Origin: Microvirga roseola
GTDB taxonomy: Bacteria; Pseudomonadota; Alphaproteobacteria; Rhizobiales; Beijerinckiaceae
Reading direction: 5' to 3'
DNA: 64,000 nt
NCBI RefSeq assembly: GCF_020866965.1
Contig: NZ_JAJATX010000001.1
Location: 1-64,000, forward strand
This document shows positions 38,418-47,369 of this stretch, piece by piece (the first letter of the stretch is position 1; every line of letters begins with the position of its first letter). The notes under the pieces are model-generated. The model did not search any database. It was not told the origin of the DNA and saw nothing but the letters and a program-made list of their open reading frames with translations. A program made the translations under genes and the position numbers.

Positions 38418-39218
38418 TCAGGTCTCCACAACCCTCCGGTAGAGGTGCCAAGTGGCGTGGCCCAGGACCGGCAGCACGATGGCGAGCCCGATGAAGAGCG
38501 GGATGAACCCGACGATCAGGGCTGCGGCGACGATCAGGGCCCAGAGCAGCATCGTGCCCGGGTTGGCGGCCACTGCGCGGATCGAGGTGAGGATCGCCGG
38601 GATTGCCCCCACGTCCCGCTCGAGCAGCAGCGGGAAGGAGATCACGCTGATGCAGAACACCAGGGCGCTGAAGGCGAAGCCGATGGCGTTGCCGGCAACG
38701 ATCAGCCACCAGCCGCGAGAGGTGTTGAAGACCTCGGCGAGGAATGCGCCGACCGATTCCGGCGCACGCCAGCCGAACAGGGATTGGTAGAGCGCCTGCG
38801 CCGTCATCAGCCAGGCGAGGAAGATCACCATCAGCAGGATGCCGAGCGCGACGATCGAGCCGATGGAGGGCGAGCGGAAGACCTCGGCCATGCCGCTCCA
38901 TGACATCTCCATCCCCCGCTCCCGCCGGCGGCTGATCTCGTAGAGGCCGATGGCGGCGATCGGGCCGACGAGTGCGAAGCCCGACATGAGCGGGAAAAGC
39001 AGCGGCAGCATATTGTAGCCGAACATCACCCTGGCGAAAAAGATGCCGAGGAGCGGATAGAGGAGGCCCAGGAAGATCAGATGCGTCGGCGTGGCCCAGA
39101 AATCCGCGAAGCCCTCCCTCAAGGCGTCTTTAAGATCTGCCGGATCGATGCGGCGGATGGCGATGTGCTCCGGCGACGGTCGGGCATGCGCGTTGTGGGC
39201 AGTGTGGATTCTGGCCAT
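38418..39218 (-). CDS. DUF2189 family integral membrane protein
   Basis: A 266-residue protein with a soluble N-terminus (RRIDPADLKDALREGFADFW) and about six membrane helices, including FLGLLYPLLGIFFARV and repeated hydrophobic segments to the end. It matches the DUF2189 family, possibly linked to cytochrome oxidase in some genomes. Function unknown. A monocistronic gene by spacing. Confidence 0.85.
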   Translation of the reverse strand: MARIHTAHNAHARPSPEHIAIRRIDPADLKDALREGFADFWATPTHLIFLGLLYPLLGIFFARVMFGYNMLPLLFPLMSGFALVGPIAAIGLYEISRRRERGMEMSWSGMAEVFRSPSIGSIVALGILLMVIFLAWLMTAQALYQSLFGWRAPESVGAFLAEVFNTSRGWWLIVAGNAIGFAFSALVFCISVISFPLLLERDVGAIPAILTSIRAVAANPGTMLLWALIVAAALIVGFIPLFIGLAIVLPVLGHATWHLYRRVVET

Positions 39219-39356
39219 GGCTGTCCCTCCTGAACCAAGCGTTCAAGCGGTCGCGTGACCCATCATGCAGCCGTTGCCGACAAGGGTCGCAACCTGCAGA
39301 GCGGGGGAGTGTAAGCCCTTCGGCCCGATCTGTCGCCCGGGACGGCGTTCACAAAA

Positions 39357-40250
39357 TCAGGCACGAGGCCGCTTCTGGCAGTGCGGACAGTAGAAGGTGG
39401 AGCGTCCCGATTGCACGAGCCGCGCCACTGTGCCGGTGCAATCGGGCGTCACGCAGGGCTCGCCCTCCCGGTCATAGACGCGGAAGGAATGCTGGAAATA
39501 GCCGAGCGAGCCGTCCACCTGCGCATGGTCGCGCAGGGTCGAGCCCCCCGCCTCCACGGCTTCGGAGAGCACGTCGCGGATGATCTCGGCCAGGCGATGG
39601 GCCTTGTCGGTCGGCTGGCCTGCCTTCGTCGCAAGCGAGCCTGCCGGGGCCTCCGGGTGGAGACCTGTGCGGAACAGAGCCTCGCAGACATAGATGTTGC
39701 CGAGGCCGGCGATCAGGCGCTGGTCGAGGAGGGCGGCCTTGAGGGGCGTGCGTTTGCCCGCGAAGAGCCGCGCCACGGTCCCGCCGGAGAGTTCGTTGCC
39801 GAGGGGCTCGATCCCCATCCCGGCGAAATGCCTGCAGGTCTCGATCCCGGAGCGGGGCACCAGGTCCATGAAGCCGAAGCGGCGGACGTCATTATAAGTG
39901 ATGCTCGCCCCGTTCGAGAGAGAAAAGACCACATGGTCGTGGGCGCCCAGGGATCCATGCTCGTGATGGAACTCGCCCGGCATGTGCGTGGCCCCGCTCT
40001 GGGTCACCAGGAAACGTCCTGACATCCCTAGATGCATGACGAGCACCTCGCTGGAGGAGAGATCGGCGAGCAGATACTTGGCCCGGCGGCTGAGGGCCCT
40101 AACCTCCTGCCCCTCCAGACGCTCGGCGAAGCGCTCAGGGAAGGGGAAGCGCAGATCGGGCCGGCGCTGCGTGACCCTGGTGAAGCGGGCGCCCACCATG
40201 GCCGGCTCCAGGCCGCGGCGCACGGTTTCGACTTCGGGCAGTTCGGGCAT
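39357..40250 (-). CDS. mutM: Formamidopyrimidine-DNA glycosylase
   Basis: A 297-residue base-excision repair enzyme starting [16 protein letters not shown], with catalytic Pro2 and Glu3 after Met removal. The helix-two-turn-helix region contains the [15 protein letters not shown] segment, and the C-terminal zinc finger has its Cys pairs in CVTPDC and CPHC. It removes 8-oxoguanine and cleaves the strand. The start is set by the invariant N-terminus. Divergent from ubiE. Confidence 0.97.
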   Translation of the reverse strand: MPELPEVETVRRGLEPAMVGARFTRVTQRRPDLRFPFPERFAERLEGQEVRALSRRAKYLLADLSSSEVLVMHLGMSGRFLVTQSGATHMPGEFHHEHGSLGAHDHVVFSLSNGASITYNDVRRFGFMDLVPRSGIETCRHFAGMGIEPLGNELSGGTVARLFAGKRTPLKAALLDQRLIAGLGNIYVCEALFRTGLHPEAPAGSLATKAGQPTDKAHRLAEIIRDVLSEAVEAGGSTLRDHAQVDGSLGYFQHSFRVYDREGEPCVTPDCTGTVARLVQSGRSTFYCPHCQKRPRA

Positions 40251-40344
40251 CAACCATCTCTTCGGTTCGGGGGCCTCCTTACATAGCCATCCGGCCCCGC
40301 TTCCGCTATGGATCGCGACAACAGGCAGCAAAGGTTCGAGGACC

Positions 40345-41094
40345 ATGACCGACGAGAACACCCATTTCGGGTTCCAGTCCGTGCCCTTGGGCGAGAAGCA
40401 GGGCAAGGTCAACGAGGTCTTCCGCTCGGTGGCGAGCCGCTACGACCTCATGAACGACCTCATGTCGGCAGGCCTCCACCGCATCTGGAAGGACGCCCTC
40501 GTCAACGCCTTGCGCCCGCCGCGCAACCGGGCCTTCCGCGATCTCGACGTGGCCGGCGGCACCGGCGACATCGCCTTCCGCATCCTGGAGGCCGGCGGCC
40601 CGCAGACCCATGTGACCGTGCTCGACATCAATGGCGAGATGCTCAAGGTGGGCCAGGAGCGGGCGGGGCACCTCTATGAGGGCCGCATCGACTTCGTGGA
40701 GGCCAATGCGGAGGAACTGCCCTTCGAGTCCAAGACCTTCGACGCCTACACCATCGCCTTTGGCATCAGGAACGTGCCGCGCATCGACGTGGCGCTGCGC
40801 GAGGCCAATCGGGTCCTGAAGCCGGGCGGACGCTTTCTCTGCTTGGAATTCTCGAAGGTCGACGTCCCGGTGCTGGACAAGATCTACGACGCCTATTCCT
40901 TCAACGTGATCCCCCGTCTCGGGGGCATGGTGACGGGGGATGCGGAATCCTACCAGTATCTCGTTGAGTCGATCCGCCGCTTCCCGACGCCCACCGCCTT
41001 CGCGCGGATGATCGAGGAGGCGGGCTTCAGGCGCGTGACCCACCGCACCATGACCGCCGGCGTCATCGCCATCCATTCCGGCTGGAAGATCTGA
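40345..41094 (+). CDS. ubiE: Ubiquinone/menaquinone C-methyltransferase UbiE
   Basis: A 249-residue SAM methyltransferase. Motif I is [14 protein letters not shown], and the family signature [17 protein letters not shown] lies near residue 33. It methylates the benzoquinol ring in ubiquinone synthesis. The start ATG 40345 follows GAGGACC. Followed after 1 bp by ubiB, as expected for a quinone operon. Confidence 0.96.
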   Translation: MTDENTHFGFQSVPLGEKQGKVNEVFRSVASRYDLMNDLMSAGLHRIWKDALVNALRPPRNRAFRDLDVAGGTGDIAFRILEAGGPQTHVTVLDINGEMLKVGQERAGHLYEGRIDFVEANAEELPFESKTFDAYTIAFGIRNVPRIDVALREANRVLKPGGRFLCLEFSKVDVPVLDKIYDAYSFNVIPRLGGMVTGDAESYQYLVESIRRFPTPTAFARMIEEAGFRRVTHRTMTAGVIAIHSGWKI

Positions 41095-41095
41095 C

Positions 41096-42667
41096 GTGAT
41101 CGGCGGCCTCGTCCATCTCGCCCGCAACCTGCATGCCGGTTTCGTCCTCGCCCGCGAGGGCGCGCTGGCGCTCGTGGATCCGAGCGCCCTGCCGCCTGCC
41201 GGGCGCCTGGGTCTGCGGCTCGCCCGCCTGATCGAGAAGCCGCAGGCGGGGGACGGCACGTCGCGGCTCTCGGCGGCGCTGACGCGGCTTGGCCCCTCTT
41301 ACGTGAAGTTCGGTCAGTTCCTGGCGACCCGCCCCGACATCGTCGGTGTGGCCGCGGCGCGCGATTTGGAGCGCCTGCAGGACCGGATGCCGCCCTTCCC
41401 TCGGGACGAGGCGGTGCGCATGGTCGAGGTCGCCCTCGGCCGTCCCATCGACGCGCTCTTTCTGGAATTCAGCGAGCCGCTGGCCGCCGCCTCCATCGCC
41501 CAGGTCCACAAGGCCCGCATCCGAACGCCGGAGGGCGAGGAGATCGTGGCGGTGAAGGTGGTGCGGCCCGGCGTTCGCGAGGGCTTTGCCCGCGACCTCC
41601 AGGCCATGCGCGCCGCGGCCGGGCTCTTCGAGCGCGTGGTTCCGGAGGCGCGCCGCCTGAAGCCCCTGGAGATCGTCGAGGCGCTCGCCCGCTCGGTCGC
41701 AGTCGAGATGGATCTGCGCCTCGAGGCGGCGGCCGTCTCGGAACTCGCCGAGAACACCAAGAACGACCCCGATTTCCGCGTGCCGAAGCCGGAATGGGAC
41801 CTGACCGCCCGGGACGTGCTCACCACCACCTGGATCGACGGCATCCGCCTCAACAGCGTGGAAGCGATCGAGGCGGCAGGCTTCGACCGGGTGGCGCTGG
41901 CGCGCACGGTCATTCAGTCCTTTCTGCGCCACGCCATCCGCGACGGCTACTTCCACGCGGACATGCATCCCGGCAATCTCTTCGTCGACCGCGAGGGTCG
42001 CCTCGTCGCGGTGGATTTCGGCATCATGGGCCGCCTTGGGATCAAGGAGCGCCGCTTCCTCGCCGAGATCCTGCTCGGCTTCATCCGCCGCGACTACCTG
42101 CGCGTGGCGCAGGTGCATTTCGAGGCAGGCTACGTGCCGCCGCATCATTCGGTGCACGATTTCGCCCAGGCCATCCGCGCCATCGGCGAGCCGATCCACG
42201 ACCGCCGCGCCGACGAAATCTCCATGGCGAAGCTGCTCACGCTTCTCTTCGAGATCACCGCCCTCTTCGACATGGCGACGCGCATCGAACTCGTCATGCT
42301 CCAGAAGACCATGGTGGTGGTGGAGGGCGTCGCCCGCAATCTCGATCCCAAGCTCGACATGTGGACCACCTCCGAGCCCGTGGTGCGGGAATGGATCGAG
42401 CGCAATCTCGGTCCCCTCGGTCGCGTCGAGCAGGCGGGCAGGGGCCTGTGGACGCTGGCAGGCGTCGTCTCCGACCTGCCGGAGCTGGCGCTTCGCGCCG
42501 AGCGCGTCCTCAACCAGCTCGAGGACGTGACCGCCAAAGGCATCCCCGTCGACCGGAACAGCATCGCCGCCCTGGAGCGCGCGGAAAAGCGCGCGAGCCG
42601 CTGGGGCACCGTGGCCTTGTGGATCATCGCCGTGTCGATGATGATCCTCCTGTTCGGAGAATTCTGA
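41096..42667 (+). CDS. ubiB: Ubiquinone biosynthesis kinase-like protein UbiB
   Basis: A 523-residue ABC1/ADCK/UbiB protein. The KxGQ motif appears as SYVKFGQFLATRPD, the Ala-rich nucleotide loop as EPLAAASIAQVHKA, and the catalytic-loop equivalent as GYFHADMHPGNLFVDREG with the VAVDFGIMG metal-binding segment. Two C-terminal hydrophobic helices anchor it in the membrane. It supports ubiquinone assembly. GTG start one base after the ubiE stop. Confidence 0.95.
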   Translation: MIGGLVHLARNLHAGFVLAREGALALVDPSALPPAGRLGLRLARLIEKPQAGDGTSRLSAALTRLGPSYVKFGQFLATRPDIVGVAAARDLERLQDRMPPFPRDEAVRMVEVALGRPIDALFLEFSEPLAAASIAQVHKARIRTPEGEEIVAVKVVRPGVREGFARDLQAMRAAAGLFERVVPEARRLKPLEIVEALARSVAVEMDLRLEAAAVSELAENTKNDPDFRVPKPEWDLTARDVLTTTWIDGIRLNSVEAIEAAGFDRVALARTVIQSFLRHAIRDGYFHADMHPGNLFVDREGRLVAVDFGIMGRLGIKERRFLAEILLGFIRRDYLRVAQVHFEAGYVPPHHSVHDFAQAIRAIGEPIHDRRADEISMAKLLTLLFEITALFDMATRIELVMLQKTMVVVEGVARNLDPKLDMWTTSEPVVREWIERNLGPLGRVEQAGRGLWTLAGVVSDLPELALRAERVLNQLEDVTAKGIPVDRNSIAALERAEKRASRWGTVALWIIAVSMMILLFGEF

Positions 42668-42668
42668 C

Positions 42669-43877
42669 ATGGCGCTGCAAGGCAAACGCATCCTGCTCGT
42701 CATCAGCGGCGGGATCGCGGCCTACAAGTCGCTCGACCTCATCCGCCGCCTGCGCGAGCGCGGAGCAACCGTGCGCTGCATCCTCACCTCAGGGGCTCAG
42801 CAGTTCATCACGCCGCTTGCGGCGTCCGCGCTCACGGGCCAGCGCACGCATACCGATCTCTTCGACCGCGAGGACGAGGCCGATATCGGGCACATCAAGC
42901 TCGCGCGCGATGCGGATCTCGTCGTGGTCGCCCCCGCCACCGCCAATCTCATGGCGAAGATGGCAGGCGGCCAAGCGGACGATCTCGCCTCCACGGTGCT
43001 GCTCGCCACGACACTGCCGATCCTGATCGCGCCCGCCATGAACGTGCGCATGTGGCTGCACCCGGCCACGCAGCGCAACCTTGCTGTCCTGCAGGGCGAC
43101 GGCGTCCATGTGGTCGGCCCGAACGAGGGCGCCATGGCGGAGGCCGAATTCGGTCCCGGCCGCATGTCGGAGCCGCTGGAGATCGTCGAGGCCGCCGGGC
43201 GGCTGCTCGCGCCTGCAGGTCCGCTTGCGGGCAAGCATGTGATCGTGACCTCGGGTCCGACCCACGAGCCCATCGACCCGGTGCGCTACATCGCCAACCG
43301 CTCGTCCGGCAAGCAGGGTCACGCCATCGCGAAGGCCGCCGCCAAAGCGGGAGCGCGCGTGACGCTGATTTCCGGGCCGGTCACTCTTCCCGATCCTGCG
43401 GGCGTGACGACCCTTCGCGTGGAAAGCGCCCGCGAGATGCTCGAAGCCGTCGAGAAGGCGCTTCCCGCCGATATCGGCATCTTCGCCGCCGCGGTCGCCG
43501 ACTGGCGCGTGGCCAATACAGGGGGGCAGAAGATCAAGAAGAAGGACGGCGCGCTGCCGGAGCTGTCGCTGACCGAGAATCCCGACATCCTCGCCACGAT
43601 TTCGCGCCGCACTGAGAACCGGCCGCCACTCATGGTGGGCTTCGCGGCCGAGACCGAGCATGTGATCGAGCACGCCAAGCAGAAGCTCGCGAAGAAAGGC
43701 TGCGATCTCATCGTCGCCAACGATGTCTCGGCGGAAATCGGCGTCATGGGCGGCGAAAGCAACACGGTGCATCTCGTGAGCGCTGCCGGCGTCGAGACCT
43801 GGCCGACCCTGTCCAAGACGGAGGTCGCAAGAAAGCTCGTCGAGCGCCTGGGCGCAATGACGGGAGGCGCATCATGA
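42669..43877 (+). CDS. coaBC: Bifunctional CoaBC (PPC decarboxylase / PPC synthetase)
   Basis: A 402-residue enzyme. The N-terminal CoaC flavoprotein (to about 190) has the FMN-binding ISGGIAAYK, the [18 protein letters not shown] segment and the PAMNVRMW motif. The CoaB part has [21 protein letters not shown] and the central KIKKKDG motif. Together they convert 4'-phosphopantothenate with cysteine to 4'-phosphopantetheine for coenzyme A. The stop overlaps the dut start by 4 bp. Confidence 0.96.
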   Translation: MALQGKRILLVISGGIAAYKSLDLIRRLRERGATVRCILTSGAQQFITPLAASALTGQRTHTDLFDREDEADIGHIKLARDADLVVVAPATANLMAKMAGGQADDLASTVLLATTLPILIAPAMNVRMWLHPATQRNLAVLQGDGVHVVGPNEGAMAEAEFGPGRMSEPLEIVEAAGRLLAPAGPLAGKHVIVTSGPTHEPIDPVRYIANRSSGKQGHAIAKAAAKAGARVTLISGPVTLPDPAGVTTLRVESAREMLEAVEKALPADIGIFAAAVADWRVANTGGQKIKKKDGALPELSLTENPDILATISRRTENRPPLMVGFAAETEHVIEHAKQKLAKKGCDLIVANDVSAEIGVMGGESNTVHLVSAAGVETWPTLSKTEVARKLVERLGAMTGGAS

Positions 43878-44329
43878 GCCGCGTGCTCCGGGTCCGGCGG
43901 CTGGGCCATGCGCAGGGATTGCCGCTACCCCGTTACGAGACTGCGGGCGCGGCGGGTTTCGACCTCGTCGCCGCCAATGCGTCCGATGCGCCGGTGGTCC
44001 TCAAGCCCCTGGAGCGCGCCCTCGTCCCGACCGGCCTCGTGATCGAGCTGGAGCAGGGCTACGAGGCGCAGGTGCGGCCGCGCTCGGGGCTTGCCTTCAA
44101 GCATGGCGTGACCGTCCTCAACGCGCCCGGCACCATCGATGCGGATTACCGCGGCGAGGTGCAGGTGCTGCTGATCAACCTGGGTCAGGAGGTCTTCTCC
44201 ATCGCCCGCGGCATGCGGATCGCCCAGATGATCGTCGCCCCGGCGACCACAGTGGAGCTCGTCGAGGTCGACAGCGTGAGCGAGACGGCGCGCGCGGCCG
44301 GTGGTTTCGGATCGACCGGAATGGGGTAA
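43874..44329 (+). CDS. dut: dUTP diphosphatase
   Basis: A 151-residue trimeric dUTPase with all conserved motifs: [33 protein letters not shown], and the C-terminal Gly-rich GGFGSTGMG. It hydrolyses dUTP to dUMP and keeps uracil out of DNA. The start ATG 43874 overlaps the coaBC stop in the usual coaBC-dut order. Confidence 0.96.
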   Translation: MSRVLRVRRLGHAQGLPLPRYETAGAAGFDLVAANASDAPVVLKPLERALVPTGLVIELEQGYEAQVRPRSGLAFKHGVTVLNAPGTIDADYRGEVQVLLINLGQEVFSIARGMRIAQMIVAPATTVELVEVDSVSETARAAGGFGSTGMG

Positions 44330-44339
44330 GAGGGTCCGC

Positions 44340-44789
44340 ATGAACTTTCTCTCGCGCCGTTCGCTTCTCGCCATTGCCGCCGTGACCGACATCGCGCTCC
44401 ACGCGCGGCCCATGCCGGTTTCCGCCAAGGCCCTCGCGGCCCGGCACAACCTGCCGCCGCGCTATCTCGAGCCGGTGCTGCAGGCCCTCGTGCGGCAGGG
44501 GGTCCTGAAAGGGGTGCGCGGCCCCCGCGGCGGCTATGAACTCGCCCGCGAAAGGCGGCGGATCACGGCTGGCGACATCGTGCGCATCGCCATGGCCGCC
44601 CAGGATGAGGACGGCGCGACGCCTCTGCCGGAATCGCGCCTTGCGGAGGTCGTCGTCGCTCCCCTCGTCAAGCGCGGCACGGAGGCCTTCCTCGCCGAAC
44701 TCGACCAGGTGACGGTCGACGACCTGTGCCAGAAGGCACAGGCGGAAGGGGCCGCGGAAACCGCGACCAATCTCGATTTCACGATATGA
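44340..44789 (+). CDS. Rrf2 family transcriptional regulator
   Basis: A 149-residue regulator from the Met of MNFLSRRSLLAIAAVTDIAL. It has the Rrf2 winged helix (KALAARHNLPPRYLEPVLQAL) and the wing KGVRGPRGGYELAR. The three iron-sulfur cysteines of IscR are absent; the only Cys is near the C-terminus. Cysteine-poor Rrf2 proteins include CymR-type regulators of cysteine metabolism, and the next gene is cysK, 73 bp downstream. That role is an inference from context. Confidence 0.88.
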   Translation: MNFLSRRSLLAIAAVTDIALHARPMPVSAKALAARHNLPPRYLEPVLQALVRQGVLKGVRGPRGGYELARERRRITAGDIVRIAMAAQDEDGATPLPESRLAEVVVAPLVKRGTEAFLAELDQVTVDDLCQKAQAEGAAETATNLDFTI

Positions 44790-44798
44790 AACGTGAAA
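44777..44798. promoter_or_regulatory. Operator-like inverted repeat overlapping the Rrf2 stop
   Basis: TTTCACG-N8-CGTGAAA, with perfect 7-bp arms. The Rrf2 gene stop (TGA, 44787-44789) lies in the spacer. It is placed to act on a cysK promoter. Confidence 0.45.
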
Positions 44799-44836
44799 AA
44801 ATCTAATTATCGACAGCTGGTGCAAATAGGTTTAGG

Positions 44837-44859
44837 ATCCTCCGAATTCCAAGGAGGAT
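44837..44859 (+). promoter_or_regulatory. Hairpin masking the cysK ribosome binding site
   Basis: ATCCTCC (44837-44843) pairs perfectly with GGAGGAT (44853-44859) across a 9-nt loop. The right arm is the cysK Shine-Dalgarno, three bases from the ATG at 44863. Confidence 0.5.
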
Positions 44860-44862
44860 TCC

Positions 44863-45843
44863 ATGGCTGACACTCTCAACGCCTCCGGCGCAGGCACCAA
44901 GCCCGGCCGCGGCCGCATCTACGGCTCCATCACCGAGACTATCGGCAACACTCCCCTCGTGCGCCTCAACCGGCTGCCCAAGGAGCATGGTGTCGACGCC
45001 GAGATCCTCGTGAAACTTGAGTTCTTCAACCCGATTTCAAGCGTGAAGGACCGCATCGGCGTCAGCATGATCGAGTCGATGGAGGCCGATGGGCGTCTCA
45101 AGCCTGGCGCCACCCTCATCGAGCCGACCTCCGGCAATACCGGCATTGCGCTTGCCTTCGTGGCCGCGGCGCGCGGCTACCGGCTGATCCTCGTGATGCC
45201 CGAGACCATGTCCATCGAGCGCCGCAAGATGCTGGCCTATCTCGGGGCCGAGCTTGAGCTCACCCCCGGCCCGCAGGGCATGAAGGGTGCGATCACCCGC
45301 GCGGAGGAACTGCTCCGAGACATTCCCGGCTCGGTCATGCCGCAGCAGTTCAAGAACCCGGCCAACCCGGACATCCACCGCCGCACGACCGCCGAGGAAA
45401 TCTGGAACGACACCAACGGCCAGCTCGACGCCTTCGTGGCGGGCGTGGGCACCGGCGGCACGATCACCGGCGTCTCGCAGGTCATCAAGCCGCGCCTGCC
45501 CGACATGAAGGTCTTCGCCGTCGAGCCGGAGGATTCCCCCGTTCTCTCCGGCGGCCAGCCCGGCCCGCACAAGATCCAGGGCATCGGCGCGGGCTTCGTG
45601 CCGGATGTGCTCGAACGCTCCCTCATCGACGGCGTGGTGACGGTCGGCAATCAGACTGCCTTCGATACGGCCCGCCGCCTCTCGCGGCTCGAGGGCATTC
45701 CCGGGGGCATCTCCACCGGCGCCAATGTGGCGGCCGCGCTCGAAATCGCCTCGCGGCCCGAGTTCAAGGGCAAGCGCATCGTCACCGTCGCGCCGTCCTT
45801 CGCGGAGCGCTACATCTCGAGCGCCCTCTTCGAAGGGCTCTGA
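44863..45843 (+). CDS. cysK: Cysteine synthase (O-acetylserine sulfhydrylase)
   Basis: A 326-residue PLP enzyme. The Schiff-base Lys is in [12 protein letters not shown], the phosphate/substrate loop [10 protein letters not shown] follows, and the PLP-phosphate Gly-rich segment is [10 protein letters not shown]. It makes cysteine from O-acetylserine and sulfide. A strong SD (AAGGAGG) lies inside a hairpin, and an Rrf2 gene precedes it, suggesting control by cysteine supply. Confidence 0.96.
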   Translation: MADTLNASGAGTKPGRGRIYGSITETIGNTPLVRLNRLPKEHGVDAEILVKLEFFNPISSVKDRIGVSMIESMEADGRLKPGATLIEPTSGNTGIALAFVAAARGYRLILVMPETMSIERRKMLAYLGAELELTPGPQGMKGAITRAEELLRDIPGSVMPQQFKNPANPDIHRRTTAEEIWNDTNGQLDAFVAGVGTGGTITGVSQVIKPRLPDMKVFAVEPEDSPVLSGGQPGPHKIQGIGAGFVPDVLERSLIDGVVTVGNQTAFDTARRLSRLEGIPGGISTGANVAAALEIASRPEFKGKRIVTVAPSFAERYISSALFEGL

Positions 45844-45861
45844 ATCTTTCTCTGAGAAATC

Positions 45862-46011
45862 AAAAGAAAGGGCAGCCTCCAGAGCATCGTGCGGAAAAGT
45901 GGATCCGGTTTTCCGCGTGAACGATGCTCTCATCCCAAGAGAAAGCATCGGACTGGATCCCTAAAGTGCAAATCCACTTTTGGGTCCGATGCTTAGGTTG
46001 CCCTTTCTTTT
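45862..46011 (+). terminator. cysK terminator hairpin split by a repeat
   Basis: AAAAGAAAGGGCAGCC (45862-45877) pairs at 15 of 16 positions with GGTTGCCCTTTCTTTT (45996-46011). The 118-nt loop is almost exactly the RIME-like repeat. Without that element this would be a standard U-tailed terminator 18 bp after cysK. Confidence 0.6.
45881..45995. repeat. RIME-like palindromic repeat, copy 2
   Basis: A 115-bp element beginning AGAGCATCGTGCGGAAAAGTG and ending GGGTCCGATGCTTA, closely similar to copy 1 at 12265-12376. It holds two hairpins (AGCATCGT...ACGATGCT enclosing GCGGAAAA/TTTTCCGC, and AAGCATCGGA...TCCGATGCTT). Confidence 0.82.
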
Positions 46012-46032
46012 GCTACAAGCGCAAGCGTGGCC

Positions 46033-46057
46033 AGAACTTCCCCATGCTCGCCGGGTT
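46033..46057 (+). promoter_or_regulatory. EcfG-like promoter (weak) before the disordered cluster
   Basis: AGAAC-N16-GGTT, one mismatch per element from GGAAC-N16/17-CGTT, is 46 bp upstream of the ATG at 46103. Confidence 0.3.
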
Positions 46058-46102
46058 CTCCTCGAAGCGGACGTTAGCGAACGACGGTTCAAGGAGTTCA
46101 TC

Positions 46103-46486
46103 ATGGCCGAGAGGAAGGCCCCCCATTCACTGCAGGAGCAGACGGCGGACCAGATCCGCAACGAGCAGCGCGGCGGAAACGTCAGCCCCATCGACCCCAA
46201 CCGGGATCAGAGTCCCGAGGGCAATCCGGGCGGCATCTCGGCGGGCGCCAATGCCACCATGCGCCGCGCCTGGAGCGAACCAGGCGGCGAGGCGCATAAC
46301 TATCGCCATTCGACGGTCGGAGCGGGGGGCAAGGTGGACAACCAGAGCGACCTCACCGCTGCGGAAACGCCGGAAGCAACGAAGCACCTGAGCGACGCCA
46401 GCCTGTCGCCCAAGGACAAGGACGCGACCTCAGAAGCCATCGAGCGCGCGACCGCCGTCAACGGCAAGCAGGACAAGTCTGAATAG
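46103..46486 (+). CDS. Hydrophilic low-complexity hypothetical protein
   Basis: A 127-residue protein with strong AAGGAG SD. It lacks hydrophobic segments and Cys, and is rich in Ala, Glu, Asn, Ser and Gly, so likely disordered. No family recognised. First of four consecutive similar small genes spaced 17-20 bp apart, which looks like an operon; composition suggests a stress-protectant role, as inference. Confidence 0.65.
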   Translation: MAERKAPHSLQEQTADQIRNEQRGGNVSPIDPNRDQSPEGNPGGISAGANATMRRAWSEPGGEAHNYRHSTVGAGGKVDNQSDLTAAETPEATKHLSDASLSPKDKDATSEAIERATAVNGKQDKSE

Positions 46487-46504
46487 GTTTTTGAGGAGTG
46501 CGCG

Positions 46505-46759
46505 ATGGGCAATGCAGGCTACGGCAACCACACCGAAAACACGAAGGACTATGTCGATCCCGAGCGGCCCGATCCGGAAGCAGGCCGCAAACCCTCGCCG
46601 GAGAAGCGTCCCGGAACGGAGCAGGGGAATTCCGGCAAGGCCCCTCCGGCGGCCGGCCCTCACGACAAGCCGTCGCTGACCAATCCGAACGCGACGCCGG
46701 GCACCGGCGTTCTGCCGGAGCCGGGCGACCGCGAGGGGACCGATTCCACAAGTTCGTGA
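46505..46759 (+). CDS. Hydrophilic low-complexity hypothetical protein
   Basis: An 84-residue Pro/Gly/Asp-rich protein with GAGGAG before the ATG. It contains PERPDPEAGRKPSPEKRPG, resembling TERPDPKEADRNPG in the next protein, so the two may be diverged duplicates. No membrane segment or known domain. Confidence 0.6.
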   Translation: MGNAGYGNHTENTKDYVDPERPDPEAGRKPSPEKRPGTEQGNSGKAPPAAGPHDKPSLTNPNATPGTGVLPEPGDREGTDSTSS

Positions 46760-46779
46760 CACCATTCAAGGAGACGACC

Positions 46780-47097
46780 ATGGCCCAGAACCAATCCTCG
46801 GGACCGCGCGTTCCGACTGAGCGCCCGGATCCGAAGGAAGCGGACCGCAATCCCGGTTTCGATGCCAAGGACCGTCCCGGTTTCGATCTCGGCGGCGCAT
46901 CCGAGGAGAACGCCACCGGCGTCGGCTCCAACACCGTTCCCGGCGGCCCCAGAGACAGCGCCGCCAGCGGCGACGATGCCGGCGGGCGCGCCACCGGCGC
47001 GACGGATCCGAGCGGCTCGCGCTCCCTGGGCAACCGGGGGGATGCAGGCTCCGAATCCGGCTCGGGCCCGACGGACGGCTCCGGCGGTCCCTCTTGA
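46780..47097 (+). CDS. Gly/Ser/Asp-rich low-complexity hypothetical protein
   Basis: A 105-residue protein starting MAQNQSSGPRVPTERPDP, with AAGGAGACGACC upstream. The C-terminal half is mostly Gly, Ser, Asp and Ala (GSESGSGPTDGSGGPS) and should be fully disordered. It shares the ERPDP motif with the previous product. Function unknown. Confidence 0.6.
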   Translation: MAQNQSSGPRVPTERPDPKEADRNPGFDAKDRPGFDLGGASEENATGVGSNTVPGGPRDSAASGDDAGGRATGATDPSGSRSLGNRGDAGSESGSGPTDGSGGPS

Positions 47098-47114
47098 TGG
47101 AAGCGAGGAACGAT

Positions 47115-47279
47115 ATGGCTCAATCCGACAAGAATGCGAACAAGGCGACCGAAAAGGACATCAGCGCCCCGCGCTTGACGCCCCAGGGACGCGACGATCC
47201 GAGCGCCAAGGGCGAGGACTCGACCAAGCCGATGGGCGCGGGCGCCAAGAAGGGGCAACCCGACAAGGCCGAGGGCTAG
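47115..47279 (+). CDS. Small Lys/Asp-rich hypothetical protein
   Basis: A 54-residue hydrophilic protein starting MAQSDKNANKATEKD, with GAGGA six bases before the ATG. Last gene of the four-gene group; a strong hairpin follows. No domain recognised. Confidence 0.55.
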   Translation: MAQSDKNANKATEKDISAPRLTPQGRDDPSAKGEDSTKPMGAGAKKGQPDKAEG

Positions 47280-47313
47280 CACAGCGCACTCCATGACCGG
47301 TTCGCGCCATGAA

Positions 47314-47339
47314 AAAGGCCGCCCGAAGGGGCGGCCTTT
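47314..47339. terminator. Bidirectional intrinsic terminator
   Basis: AAAGGCCGCCC-GAAG-GGGCGGCCTTT is a perfect 11-bp stem with A/T ends on both sides. It separates the convergent low-complexity cluster and typA. Confidence 0.82.
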
Positions 47340-47369
47340 CTGGTTCTTCGCGAGGACGATGCTCTGGCT

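Noticed and set aside
42145-42627. Antisense frames inside ubiB
   Set aside because: They are frame shadows of the strongly conserved ubiB coding sequence.
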